Source: Rhodanobacter sp. ANJX3 (GTDB lineage Bacteria > Pseudomonadota > Gammaproteobacteria > Xanthomonadales > Rhodanobacteraceae). From it: a DNA stretch of 64,000 nucleotides. The notes under the pieces were generated by a model that saw only the letters and a program-made list of their open reading frames with translations, had not been told where the DNA came from and made no database searches. Of this stretch, positions 46,897 to 56,739 are shown piece by piece. Made by a program: the position numbers and the translations under genes. The stretch spans positions 186,001 to 250,000 of the forward strand of contig NZ_JACHCM010000006.1 in the NCBI RefSeq assembly GCF_014200755.1. The letters run 5' to 3'. The first letter of the stretch is position 1; the number at the start of each line of letters is the position of its first letter.

Positions 46897-49800
46897 ATGT
46901 CACCCCGCTCAACCTCCCAGCCACGCACCGCGCCACGCGCGCACCTGCTTTCCAACGGCAATTACAGCGTGATGCTGAATGTGCACGGCTCCGGCTACAG
47001 CCAGTGGCACGACATGGCGGTGACGCGCTGGCGCGAGGACGCCACGCGCGACCCCTGGGGCAGCTACCTGCTGCTGCGCGACGAGGAGAGCAGCGAACTG
47101 TGGTCGCCGACCCAGCAGCCGTGCGGCGACGGCAGCGCCGACGATACGGCGACTTTCGCGCCGGGTAGCGCCACCTTCGACCGCCACTACGACGGCATCC
47201 ACAGCAAGCTCGACGTCGCCGTGGCCAGCGATGCCGACGTGGAGCTGCGCCGGCTGACCCTGACCAACAGCGGCGACCGGCCGCGTTCGCTCTCGGTTAC
47301 CGCCTACGCCGAGGTGGTGATCGGCCCGATCGGCGCGGACAACGCGCATCCCGCGTTTTCCAAGATGTTCGTGCAGACCGACTGGGACGCATCGAATCAT
47401 TTGCTGCTGGCCACGCGCCGGCGCCGCGCCACCAGCGAGGCCAAGATTTGGGCCGCGCAGGCGCTGCAGGTCGAAGGCCAGCCGGCGACCGCCGAATTCG
47501 ACACCGACCGCGCGCGCTTTATCGGCCGCGGCCGCACGCTGCGCAACGCGCAGGCGATGCAGCGCGGCACTCACCTGTCCGGCACCACCGGCTGTGTGCT
47601 CGATCCGGTGTTCGCCCTGCGCCAGCGGGTGACGCTCGCCGCCGGCAGCAGCGTCACCGTGCTGCTGTGGACGCAGCTGGCCGATTCGCGCGACGGGGTG
47701 CAGGCGCTGATCTCGCGCCTGGGTGACGCCAACGCCGCCGACGCGTTGTTCAACGGCGCGAGCAAACGCGCCGAGGCCGAGCAGCAGCGCCTCGGCATCG
47801 ACGATGCGAAGGTGTCTCGCTTTGCCCACTGGATGTCCGCCCTGCTCAGCAGCGATGCCTCGCAGCGCGCTGCGCCGGCGGTCTTGGCGCGCGGCCGCGG
47901 CGGCCCGCCGACCCTGTGGGGTGCCGGCATTTCGGGCGATCGTCCGATCGTGCTGCTACGGCTGGAGAACGACGCGTCGCTGGCGCAGGTGCAGGATCTT
48001 CTGCTCGCGCAAACCCTGTGGCGCAGCCAGCGCCTGGCCGTCGACGTGGTGGTGTTGAACGCCGCAAAAGACGCCGACGCCTTGCAGGGCAAACTCGATC
48101 CGCTGATCGGCGCACAGCAGGCGCTGCTGAAGCAGGACAGTGCCGCGCCCAAGGCCGAAGCGTTCTGTTTGAAGGACAGCGCGATCGACGACAACCTCCG
48201 CAACGGCCTGCTGACGGTGGCGCGCGTGGTGCTGGGCGACAAGATCGCCGGCGACAGCGACGCAGAGCCAGCGAGCTCCGGTTCGAGCACGGCTGCCACG
48301 GCTATCCGCGCAACCGAGCCCATCACCGCCAGCGCCACACCGTCGACGCTGGAGTTCGCCAACGGCCACGGTGGCTTCGTCGATGACGGCCGGGCCTATC
48401 GCATCGAGCTCGATGCGCAGCGTCCGACGCCGGCACCGTGGGTCAACGTGATCGCCAACCCGAACTTCGGCTTTATCGTCTCGGCCGAGGGCGGCGGCTA
48501 CGCGTGGTCGCTCAACAGCCAGCAGAATCCGCTGACGCCGTGGCCGAACGATCCGGTCAGCGACAGCCCGCGCGACGTTCTCTATTTGCGCGACGAGGAA
48601 AGCCGCGACGTCTGGAGCGCCACCGCCCTGCCCGTGCGCGTGGTCGACGCAAACTATTCCACCACGCACGGCAAGGGCTGGACGCGCTTCGTCAACGACG
48701 CGCACGGTATCGGCACCGAGCTGACCCAGTGCGTGCCAACGGTCGATTCGATCAAGCTGTCGCGGCTGCGCCTGAGCAACCACTCCGGTCGCACGCGCCG
48801 GCTCTCCATCACCGGCTATGTCGAATGGGCGCTGGGATCGAACGGCACCACGCCCGCGCCGTTCGTGGTCACCACGCGCGACGACGCGACCGGGGCCTTG
48901 TTTGCGCGCAACGCCTGGCGCAGCGATTTCGGCGACCGCGTGGCGTTTATCGATCTCGGCGGCCAGCAGCAGTCTTTCAGCGGCGACCGCGGCGAGTTTC
49001 TCGGCGAACTCGGTGCCGTCGACAACCCTGCCGCCCTGAGTAGCAGCGCGCCGCTGTCGGGCCGCGTTGGCGCCGGGCTCGATCCCTGCGGCGCATTGCA
49101 AACCACGGTCGAACTGCCGGCCGATACGCAGATCGATATCGTCTTCGCGCTGGGCGATGCCGCCTCCGAAGCGGACGCACAGGCGCTGGTGACGCGCTAT
49201 CGCGGCGTCGACATCGACAGCGTGCTGGCCGACGTCGGCGCGCAGTGGAACGGCCTGCTCGACACGGTGCAGGTGAAGACGCCCGACCGCGCGATGGACG
49301 TGATGCTCAACCACTGGCTGCCGTATCAGGTGCTGGTCAGCCGCGTGTGGGCGCGCACGGCCTACTATCAGGCCAGCGGCGCCTACGGTTTTCGCGACCA
49401 GCTGCAGGACGTGATGGCGCTGTGCGTGAGCCGTCCCGACCTGGCGCGCGAGCATCTGCTGCGCGCCGCCGGCCGCCAGTTCGCCGAAGGCGACGTACAA
49501 CATTGGTGGCTGCCGCCAGGTGGTCAGGGCATTCGCACCAAGATCCGCGACGACCGCCTGTGGCTGTCCTACGTTGCCACGCATTACGTCGACGTCACTG
49601 GCGACGAGGCGGTGCTGGACGAGCTGCTGCCTTTCCTCAAGGGCGACGCCATTCCCGACGGCGCCAGCGACGCGTTTTTTCTGCCATCGCCGTCGGATGA
49701 AAAAGTGTCGGTGTACGAACACTGCGCGCGCGGCATCGACTCCAGCCTGACCCAAGGCGCCCACGGCCTTCCGCTGATGGGCACCGGCGACTGGAACGAC

Positions 49801-50766
49801 GGCATGAACGCGGTGGGCGAAGCGGGCCGCGGCGAAAGCAGCTGGCTGGCGTGGCTGGCGATCGCCGCCATCGGCCTGTTCGCACCGCGCGCCGAACTGC
49901 GCGGTGAAACCGAGCGTGCCAAACGCTGGCGCGATTACGCCGACAACATGCGCGGCGCGCTGGAAGACGCGTGGGACGGCGAGTGGTACCGCCGCGGCTA
50001 CTACGACAACGGTGCGCCGCTGGGCTCGCGCGACAGCGACGAGTGCCAGATCGATACCATCGCGCAGTCGTGGAGCGTCATCGCCGGCGCGCCGAACCGC
50101 GCGCACGCCGAGCAGGCGATGGCCTCGGTCGACAAGCTGCTGGTCGATCACCCGAACAAGATCGCCAAGCTGTTCACCCCGCCGTTCGATCACGGCAAGG
50201 AAAACCCCGGCTACATCAAGGGCTATCCGCCGGGCGTGCGCGAGAACGGCGGGCAGTACACGCACGGCGCCACCTGGTCGATCTTCGCATGGGCCGGCCT
50301 CGGCGACGGCGATCGCGCCACCGCGCAGTTCGGTCTGCTCAACCCGATCCGCCACAGCGAAAACGCCGACGCCATCGCCCGCTACAAAGTCGAACCCTAC
50401 GCCGCCTGCGCCGACGTCTACTCCGTCGATCCACACGTCGGCCGCGGCGGCTGGACCTGGTATACCGGCTCGGCCGCATGGCTTTACCGCGGCGGCATCG
50501 AAGCCGTGCTCGGCTTCCACAAACACGGCGACCGCCTGCAGCTCGACCCGAGCATCCCCAAGCATTGGCCCGGCTTCGAGATCGCCTACCAGCACCACGG
50601 CAAATCCGGCGCCATCACCCACTACAAGATTTCCGTGACGAACCCCGACAAGGTCAGCCACGGCGTCAAGCAAATCCATTTAGACGGCCAAATGCTGCCT
50701 GCCGATCAATCCGTCGTGCTGGCCGACGATGGTCAAACCCACGCTCTGCATATCGTTTTGGGGTAA
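46897..50766 (+). CDS. GH94 protein resembling the phosphorylase half of cyclic beta-1,2-glucan synthase
   Basis: A 1289-residue cytoplasmic protein without signal peptide or membrane spans. Two beta-sandwich modules of the GH94/GT36 type are repeated: one from about residue 15 (LLSNGNYSVMLNVHGSGYSQ, YLLLRDEESSELWS) and one from about 510 (NPNFGFIVSAEGGGYAWS, LYLRDEESRDVWS). The C-terminal (alpha/alpha)6 domain has the GH94 catalytic GTGDWNDGMN with the general acid Asp, and GYPPGVRENGGQYTH. The architecture matches the C-terminal part of NdvB/Cgs but lacks the GT84 synthase and its membrane helices. The likely reaction is phosphorolysis of beta-1,2-gluco-oligosaccharides to glucose-1-P. AGGAG lies 11 bases before the ATG. 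Confidence 0.85.
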   Translation: MSPRSTSQPRTAPRAHLLSNGNYSVMLNVHGSGYSQWHDMAVTRWREDATRDPWGSYLLLRDEESSELWSPTQQPCGDGSADDTATFAPGSATFDRHYDGIHSKLDVAVASDADVELRRLTLTNSGDRPRSLSVTAYAEVVIGPIGADNAHPAFSKMFVQTDWDASNHLLLATRRRRATSEAKIWAAQALQVEGQPATAEFDTDRARFIGRGRTLRNAQAMQRGTHLSGTTGCVLDPVFALRQRVTLAAGSSVTVLLWTQLADSRDGVQALISRLGDANAADALFNGASKRAEAEQQRLGIDDAKVSRFAHWMSALLSSDASQRAAPAVLARGRGGPPTLWGAGISGDRPIVLLRLENDASLAQVQDLLLAQTLWRSQRLAVDVVVLNAAKDADALQGKLDPLIGAQQALLKQDSAAPKAEAFCLKDSAIDDNLRNGLLTVARVVLGDKIAGDSDAEPASSGSSTAATAIRATEPITASATPSTLEFANGHGGFVDDGRAYRIELDAQRPTPAPWVNVIANPNFGFIVSAEGGGYAWSLNSQQNPLTPWPNDPVSDSPRDVLYLRDEESRDVWSATALPVRVVDANYSTTHGKGWTRFVNDAHGIGTELTQCVPTVDSIKLSRLRLSNHSGRTRRLSITGYVEWALGSNGTTPAPFVVTTRDDATGALFARNAWRSDFGDRVAFIDLGGQQQSFSGDRGEFLGELGAVDNPAALSSSAPLSGRVGAGLDPCGALQTTVELPADTQIDIVFALGDAASEADAQALVTRYRGVDIDSVLADVGAQWNGLLDTVQVKTPDRAMDVMLNHWLPYQVLVSRVWARTAYYQASGAYGFRDQLQDVMALCVSRPDLAREHLLRAAGRQFAEGDVQHWWLPPGGQGIRTKIRDDRLWLSYVATHYVDVTGDEAVLDELLPFLKGDAIPDGASDAFFLPSPSDEKVSVYEHCARGIDSSLTQGAHGLPLMGTGDWNDGMNAVGEAGRGESSWLAWLAIAAIGLFAPRAELRGETERAKRWRDYADNMRGALEDAWDGEWYRRGYYDNGAPLGSRDSDECQIDTIAQSWSVIAGAPNRAHAEQAMASVDKLLVDHPNKIAKLFTPPFDHGKENPGYIKGYPPGVRENGGQYTHGATWSIFAWAGLGDGDRATAQFGLLNPIRHSENADAIARYKVEPYAACADVYSVDPHVGRGGWTWYTGSAAWLYRGGIEAVLGFHKHGDRLQLDPSIPKHWPGFEIAYQHHGKSGAITHYKISVTNPDKVSHGVKQIHLDGQMLPADQSVVLADDGQTHALHIVLG

Positions 50767-50779
50767 CGGGAAAAGACGC

Positions 50780-50799
50780 GGCGCCCGTAACCGGGCGCC
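50780..50799. terminator. Bidirectional terminator hairpin
   Basis: GGCGCCCG (50780-50787) pairs with CGGGCGCC (50792-50799) over a 4-base loop, in the 35-bp gap between the convergent GH94 and outer-membrane channel genes. On the minus strand TCTTTT follows nearby. Termination is inferred from position. Confidence 0.6.
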
Positions 50800-50801
50800 T
50801 A

Positions 50802-52253
50802 TTACGGAGACGCCTCGCCAGTGCTGGTGTTGATGGTCTGCTCGCGCAAGCCGCCGCCCAGTGCAGCATAGAGATTGATGCTGCTGGTTTGATCCGATAA
50901 CTGTACGGCAATCAAACTTTGCTGAGCGCTGTAGAGCGTACGTTGTGTCGTCAGCACGTCCAGCATGCTGTCGCTACCTTGCTGATACAGCGCCCTGGTG
51001 AGGTCGTAGCTGCGCTGATCCGCCCGGACCTCGTTTCGCAGCGCGTCGAGCTGGTCCTGGACAGTCGCGCGGGTAGCCAGCGCATCGGCAACTTCCCGGA
51101 AGGCGGTCTGAATGGTTTTTTCGTAGTCGGCTAAATCGATGCCTTGCGTCGCCTTCGCTTCATCCAGTGAGGCACGCAGGCTGCCGGCATTGAAGATAGG
51201 TACGCTGATGGAGGGTGCGAACGACCACGCGCCACTTCCCTTTTTGAACAGCCCGGCCAGACCGTCGCTTTCGGTGCCCTTGTCTGCCGTGAGAGTGATC
51301 GACGGGAAGAAAGCGGCGCGCGCCGCACCGATGTCGGCGTTGGCGGCTTTCAGGGTGTGCTCTGCCGACAGTACGTCAGGACGTTGCAGCAGCACATTCG
51401 ACGAGATGCCTGCGGGCAGCTCGGCCATGGCGAGCTGGCTGGTGATGCTCGCATCGGGGAGGTCCGCATCGGCGACGCTGGCACCCACCTCCAGATTCAG
51501 CGCGTTCAGGTCTTGCGCCACCTGAGTGATATAGCTGGCGATATCCTTACGTGCCGCCTCGACGCTACTTTGCGCCTGCACGAGATCCAGTCCGGATACG
51601 GTGCCTATGTCGTGCTGGGCCTTCGTTAAATCGTAAGTGGCCTGCTGGCTCTTCAGCGTCTGCCTGGAAAGATCGAGCAGCGCCATGTCGGAGGCGAGGG
51701 TGAGCCAATCGCTGGCGACCGTCTCGACCAGGCTTATGTGAGTGCTGCGCCGAGTTTCCGCCGTGGAAAGATAGTTTTCCCATTCCTCGTCCTTGAGGTT
51801 ATGCAATTCGCCAAACAGATCCAACTGGTAGCTGCTGAAACCCAGCTGGACGCTGTCCGTTCGCGATACGGAAGATTGGCCTGTCGCCGTGAGTTTCGAT
51901 GGTGTCCGCGAAGCGGATTCCGAACCTTCCGCGCTGATGCTGGGAAACAACTCGGCCCGCTGGATACGATACTGCGCGCGCGCCTTTTCGATGTTGAGTA
52001 CAGCGACGCGGAGGTCGCGATTGTTTGCCAGCGCCTGCTCGATCACGCGCTGCAAGCGGGCATCCTTGAAGAAATCACGCCAGCCGATGCTCGCCGCCTG
52101 AGTCTTCGACGCCGTCGCCGGCTTACCGTCGACCGTCGGCCAGGTTTGGGGCACCGGCGCGGCGGCGCGGGTATATGTCGGCGCCAGATTGACGCAGCCC
52201 GTCAGCGCCGTCGCGACAGCCACCATCGAGCATGTGCGGAGCATTCGCATCAT
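50802..52253 (-). CDS. Outer-membrane lipoprotein channel of the RND operon (NodT/OprM family)
   Basis: A 483-residue protein with lipoprotein signal ending TALTGC (lipidated Cys about residue 20), then [16 protein letters not shown], the classic NodT-family mature N-terminus. The [25 protein letters not shown] and [14 protein letters not shown] segments and [15 protein letters not shown] in the second repeat identify the TolC fold. Its ATG overlaps the RND pump stop by four bases. It is the exit duct of the 50.8-56.6 kb pump. Confidence 0.93.
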   Translation of the reverse strand: MMRMLRTCSMVAVATALTGCVNLAPTYTRAAAPVPQTWPTVDGKPATASKTQAASIGWRDFFKDARLQRVIEQALANNRDLRVAVLNIEKARAQYRIQRAELFPSISAEGSESASRTPSKLTATGQSSVSRTDSVQLGFSSYQLDLFGELHNLKDEEWENYLSTAETRRSTHISLVETVASDWLTLASDMALLDLSRQTLKSQQATYDLTKAQHDIGTVSGLDLVQAQSSVEAARKDIASYITQVAQDLNALNLEVGASVADADLPDASITSQLAMAELPAGISSNVLLQRPDVLSAEHTLKAANADIGAARAAFFPSITLTADKGTESDGLAGLFKKGSGAWSFAPSISVPIFNAGSLRASLDEAKATQGIDLADYEKTIQTAFREVADALATRATVQDQLDALRNEVRADQRSYDLTRALYQQGSDSMLDVLTTQRTLYSAQQSLIAVQLSDQTSSINLYAALGGGLREQTINTSTGEASP

Positions 52254-55200
52254 GGCCTGTCTCCAGCAACGGGCGTTTTCGACTCGACCAGCGATGCACC
52301 GGCCAGGCCGCGCACCACGACGTAGAACAGTGGGATGAAGAAAATGCCCAATACCGTTGCCACCAGCGTGCCGCCGAACACGGCGGTGCCGATCGCATGG
52401 CGCGCACCCGCACCGGCTCCGGTGCTTATCACCAGGGGAAACACGCCGAGCAAAAAGGCCAATGACGTCATCACGATCGGGCGCAGACGCATGCCTACCG
52501 CGTGCAGCACCGCGTCGAGCGTGCTCTGACCGTCATGCTCCAGCTGCATCGCGAATTCGACGATCAGAATGGCATTCTTGGCAGACAGGCCGATGGTTGT
52601 CAGCAAGCCCACCTGGAAATACACGTCATTGTCGAGCCCGCGCAGGCTGGTCGCCAACGCTACGCCAAGCACGCCAAGCGGTACGACCAGCATGACGGAA
52701 AAAGGTATCGACCAGCTTTCATAAAGCCCTGCCAGGCACAGGAAAACGAACACCACCGAAGCGAGATAGAGATACACCGACTGATTGCCGGACTGCCGCT
52801 CCTGATAGGACAGACTGGTCCACTCGTAGCCAAAACCATTCGGCAGCTGGCTCACCAGTTTCTGCATGGCGTCCATCGCTGCGCCCGAACTCACTCCCGC
52901 GGCGGCGTCACCGGTAATCTCTGCGGAAGACACCGCGTTGTATCGACTCAGTTGCGGCGCGCCGTATGTCCAGTGGGAGCGGGCGAAGGCAGACACGGGC
53001 ACCATGTTGCCGTCCGAATTGCGCACGAACCAGTTGTCGATATCGCTGGGTAACATCCGGTCCGCGGGTTCGCCCTGGATGTAAACCTTTTTTACCCGGC
53101 CGCGATCGATAAAGTCATTGACATAGCTTCCGCCCAGCGCATCGCTGAGCGTATCGCCAATATCTGACGACGCGACATTCATCGCACCCGCTTTCTTGTC
53201 GTCGATATCCAGCGAAAACTGGGGCGTGTCTTCCAGTCCGTTGAAGCGGACCTGCGATAGCGAGCTGTCTTTGGCAGCCAGCGCCAACAGTTTGTTTTTC
53301 GCACTCATCAAGGCATCGTGGCCGGCGCCGCCGAGGTCCTTCAGTTCCATGTCAAAGCCGGAACTTGTACCGAGTCCGTTGATCGAGGGTGGTTGCAGCA
53401 CGAAAACGCTACCGTCGCGAACGCTGCCCATCAGGTAACCCGATGCCTGGCGGGCAATATCCGCGGCACTGACGGTTCGCGTACTCCAGTCCTTCAGTCT
53501 GACGAAAAGCATGGCGGAGTTCTGGCCGCTACCGGCACTGCTGAATCCCAGGGCCGCAAAGACACCGTCCACGCCCGGCTGTTTCATGAAATAGCCGACG
53601 GCCTCGTCCACGACTTTCTGGGTACGCTGCTCCGTCGCACCGGAAGGCAGCTGCACAATCGCCATCAGAATTCCCTGATCCTCGTCCGGCAGGAAGGAGG
53701 TGGGCAATTGCTTGTACACCAGCAGCATGACCAGCGTGATCGCCAGGAAAAGCACCGTACCGATGCGCCGGTGGCGAATGACACGGCCAACCCCGCGCTG
53801 ATAGCTTCCTGCCGTTTTGTCGAATGTACGGTTGAACCATCCAAAAAAGCCGCGACGGGGTTCGTTGTCCGCTGCCACCGGCTTGAGGATTGTCGCGCAC
53901 AGGGCGGGCGTCAGCGTCAGGGCCGTCAGTACCGAGAGCGCCATCGCGGAGACGATAGCTACCGAGAACTGACGGTAGATGACGCCGGTCGAGCCACCGA
54001 AAAACGCCATGGGAATCAGCACCGCGGAGAGTACCGTGGCGATGCCGATCAGCGCGCTGCTGACTTCATCCATGGATTTACGCGTCGCTTCGAGCGGTGA
54101 CAGACGCTCTTCCCTCATCACGCGCTCGACGTTTTCCACCACCACGATGGCGTCGTCCACCAGCAAACCGATGGCCAGCACCAAGCCGAACATCGTCAGC
54201 GTATTGATCGAGTAGCCCATCAGTTCGAGGATGCCGAACGTACCTAGCAAGACCACCGGCACGGCAATGGTCGGAATGAGTGTCGCGCGCAGGTTCTGTA
54301 GAAACAGGTACATGATCAGCACGACCAGCACGATCGCCTCGATCAGTGTCTCCACCACCTCTTTCAGCGACAGCTTGACGAACGGTGTGGTCTCGTACGG
54401 ATATTCCGCCGTAACGCCTTTGGGAAAGTTGGGCGCTTGCTGCGCCAGGTAGGCCCTGACTTCGCTCGCAACGGCGATGGCGTTGGCACCGCTGGCCAGC
54501 TCGATACCGACGCCCGACGCCGGCTTGCCGTTGTACTGCGAACTGGTGCTGTAGTCGTCGCTGCCCAGTTCCACGCGTGCCACGTCGCCGAGCAACACCT
54601 GGGCGCCGCCGCTGGACGTCTTGAGCACGATCTGGCGAAACTGCGCCGGTGTCTGAAGACGGCTGCGCGCCGTGATGGTCGCATTGAGTTGCTGATCTTT
54701 CACCGCCGGCAAGCCACCGAGTTCGCCGGTCGCCAGATCGGTGTTCTGGGCGCTGATGGCGCTGGATACGTCCGACGGCATCAGCGAATACTTTTGCAGC
54801 TTGGTCGGATCGAGCCAGATGCGCATCGCGTATTGCGAACCGAACTGCACCACTGCGCCGACGCCTTCCATGCGGGACAGGCCGTCCTTGAGATGGCTGG
54901 CGATGTAGTCACCGATATCGGCCGAACTCTGGCTGCCGTCCTGCGAGACCAGTGCGAGCACCATGGATATGCTGCCGGTGGACTTGGTGATCGTCACGCC
55001 ATTTTGCTGCACCGTACTTGGCAGCCGCGAGTTGGCGGCCTGCACCTTGTTCTGCACCTGCACCTGCGCCGTATCGGCGTTGGTCCCCGACTTGAAACTC
55101 AGCGTGATGCTGGCGCTGCCCGTCGCACTGCTGGTCGACGACATGTACAGCAGATTGTCCAGGCCGGTCATCTGCTGCTCGAGCACCTGGACGACGGCGT

Positions 55201-55381
55201 CCTCGACCGTCTTCGCCGAGGCACCGGGATAGCTGGCGCTGACACTGATCGACGGTGGCGCGATATCCGGATATTGCTCCAGCGGCATCTGTGTGGTCGC
55301 GAACGTGCCCCCGAGGCAGATGGCGATGGCGATGACCCACGCCAGGACGGGACGATCGATGAAAAAACGGGCGATGGACAC
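52250..55381 (-). CDS. RND multidrug efflux pump (AcrB/MexB/SmeB type)
   Basis: A 1043-residue inner-membrane transporter of the HAE1 family. It starts [19 protein letters not shown] and keeps the [20 protein letters not shown] porter segment. TM4 carries [16 protein letters not shown] with the proton-relay Asp pair (about residue 405), and TM10 has [16 protein letters not shown] with the relay Lys. It is a proton-driven exporter of diverse drugs working as a homotrimer. It lies between its adaptor (12 bp) and channel (4-bp overlap), a full three-gene operon. Confidence 0.95.
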   Translation of the reverse strand: MSIARFFIDRPVLAWVIAIAICLGGTFATTQMPLEQYPDIAPPSISVSASYPGASAKTVEDAVVQVLEQQMTGLDNLLYMSSTSSATGSASITLSFKSGTNADTAQVQVQNKVQAANSRLPSTVQQNGVTITKSTGSISMVLALVSQDGSQSSADIGDYIASHLKDGLSRMEGVGAVVQFGSQYAMRIWLDPTKLQKYSLMPSDVSSAISAQNTDLATGELGGLPAVKDQQLNATITARSRLQTPAQFRQIVLKTSSGGAQVLLGDVARVELGSDDYSTSSQYNGKPASGVGIELASGANAIAVASEVRAYLAQQAPNFPKGVTAEYPYETTPFVKLSLKEVVETLIEAIVLVVLIMYLFLQNLRATLIPTIAVPVVLLGTFGILELMGYSINTLTMFGLVLAIGLLVDDAIVVVENVERVMREERLSPLEATRKSMDEVSSALIGIATVLSAVLIPMAFFGGSTGVIYRQFSVAIVSAMALSVLTALTLTPALCATILKPVAADNEPRRGFFGWFNRTFDKTAGSYQRGVGRVIRHRRIGTVLFLAITLVMLLVYKQLPTSFLPDEDQGILMAIVQLPSGATEQRTQKVVDEAVGYFMKQPGVDGVFAALGFSSAGSGQNSAMLFVRLKDWSTRTVSAADIARQASGYLMGSVRDGSVFVLQPPSINGLGTSSGFDMELKDLGGAGHDALMSAKNKLLALAAKDSSLSQVRFNGLEDTPQFSLDIDDKKAGAMNVASSDIGDTLSDALGGSYVNDFIDRGRVKKVYIQGEPADRMLPSDIDNWFVRNSDGNMVPVSAFARSHWTYGAPQLSRYNAVSSAEITGDAAAGVSSGAAMDAMQKLVSQLPNGFGYEWTSLSYQERQSGNQSVYLYLASVVFVFLCLAGLYESWSIPFSVMLVVPLGVLGVALATSLRGLDNDVYFQVGLLTTIGLSAKNAILIVEFAMQLEHDGQSTLDAVLHAVGMRLRPIVMTSLAFLLGVFPLVISTGAGAGARHAIGTAVFGGTLVATVLGIFFIPLFYVVVRGLAGASLVESKTPVAGDRP

Positions 55382-55393
55382 GACGTACCGTCC

Positions 55394-56587
55394 TCAGCTC
55401 TTCGGTGTCGCTGGCTGGCCGACGGACGGCGGCGCAGCGGTGGCGGTAGCGCCAGATTCCTGTGGATCGACAGTGTCGCCTTCCCTGACGTTTTGCAGGC
55501 CCGCGACAATTACCCGGTCGCCAGCCTTGAGGCCGCTGTCCACAATCCAGTCGCCGGCGACGGCTCCGGCCACGGTCAGGGTTTTCTGGACCACTTTGTT
55601 GTCGGCTCCAACGACGAGCGCCGTGGCGTCGCCCTTGGCGTCATGGCTTACGCCCTGCTGCGGCACCCACAACGCATGGTTGTCGACCCCCTGCTCCAGA
55701 TCGGCATGCACGTACATATTGGGCAGCAGCATTTTGTCGGGGTTGGCGACCGTGCCGCGCAAGGTGATCGTGCCCGTGCTCTCATCCACCGCGACGCCGA
55801 CGACTTGCAGGCTGCCTTCGCTTTGATACGTGCTGCCGTCTTCCAGCAGCAGTTTGAATTTCGCCGCGCCGCTGGCGTCCGCCTTGAGACGGCCGCTGGC
55901 GAGATCCTTTCGCAGCTGCAGGTACTGCGCGCTGGACTGCGTGATGTCGACATAGACCGGGTCATAGCGATAAATCGTCGTCAGTGCGGTGCTCTGGTTG
56001 GCCGTGACCAGGGCGCCGACCGTATATGTCGAGGTGGCAATCGTTCCGCCGATGGGGGCCGTGATGCGCGTATAGCCCAAGTTGACGCGCGCGCTTTCTA
56101 CCGCCGCTTGGTCGGCTTGCACGGTGGCTTCGTCCTGCTTGAGTGTGGCGATTGCCGTGTCGAAATCCTGCTTGCTGACGGCATCTATCTTGACCAGCTG
56201 CTTGGCTCTCTCCGCTTGCGGGCGCGCTGCATAAAGCGCTGCCTGAGCGTTGGCCAGATTGGCCTTCGCCTGATCGTAGGCAGCCTGGTAAGTACCCGGA
56301 TCGAGTTGATAGAGCAGTTGTCCGGCGTGTACCTCAGTGCCCTCGTCGAAGAGACGTTTCTGGATGACTCCGGTGACTTGCGGCGTCACGTTAGCGGAGA
56401 GATACGCCGTCAGTCGGCCCGGCAAAGACGTGGACTGCGCATAAGGCTTGGCCTTCAGCGTCAGCACCGTGACCTTGGCTGGCGCCATTTGTGGCGGCGG
56501 GGCGGACGGCGAACAGGCGGTCAGTCCAAGGAGCGCCAGGGCAGCATACCTCGCGTATCTGGACCGCAGAAAAAATGCATACGTCAC
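55394..56587 (-). CDS. RND periplasmic adaptor lipoprotein (AcrA/MexA/SmeA type)
   Basis: A 397-residue membrane fusion protein with lipobox LLGLTAC. VTPQVTGVIQKRLFDEGTEVHAGQLLYQLDP opens the lipoyl domain in the family manner (the split motif EGTEVHAGQLLYQ), and a coiled hairpin follows (YDQAKANLANAQAAL, then ARVNLGYTRITAPIGG). The start is a GTG at 56587 with a GGAGG site five bases upstream, better than the ORF's first codon. First gene of the RND operon, divergent from baeS-like kinase by 152 bp. Confidence 0.92.
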   Translation of the reverse strand: MTYAFFLRSRYARYAALALLGLTACSPSAPPPQMAPAKVTVLTLKAKPYAQSTSLPGRLTAYLSANVTPQVTGVIQKRLFDEGTEVHAGQLLYQLDPGTYQAAYDQAKANLANAQAALYAARPQAERAKQLVKIDAVSKQDFDTAIATLKQDEATVQADQAAVESARVNLGYTRITAPIGGTIATSTYTVGALVTANQSTALTTIYRYDPVYVDITQSSAQYLQLRKDLASGRLKADASGAAKFKLLLEDGSTYQSEGSLQVVGVAVDESTGTITLRGTVANPDKMLLPNMYVHADLEQGVDNHALWVPQQGVSHDAKGDATALVVGADNKVVQKTLTVAGAVAGDWIVDSGLKAGDRVIVAGLQNVREGDTVDPQESGATATAAPPSVGQPATPKS

Positions 56588-56698
56588 TTCAACCTCCGCG
56601 CACGGGGTGCTCGACAAGGTCGCAAGGTATCGAACAAATGTGAGCGAAAAAGGGGGATTTCGTAATAAGCGATCTCGACGCTTGAAACCTATTCCACA

Positions 56699-56720
56699 AC
56701 CGACCCTAATAAAGGTCGGT
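56699..56720. promoter_or_regulatory. Inverted repeat ahead of the sensor kinase gene
   Basis: ACCGACC (56699-56705) and GGTCGGT (56714-56720) flank CTAATAAA, 19 bp before the kinase ATG. A second imperfect dyad, AAGCG...CGCTT, lies at 56667-56683. Both are in the divergent control region of pump and two-component genes, so they are candidate regulator sites. Confidence 0.4.
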
Positions 56721-56739
56721 CCTTCATCGACTATCGACC

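Noticed and set aside
47956..50679. 907-codon minus-strand frame opposite the GH94 gene
   Set aside because: A shadow of the high-GC GH94 codons; no start signal or domain.
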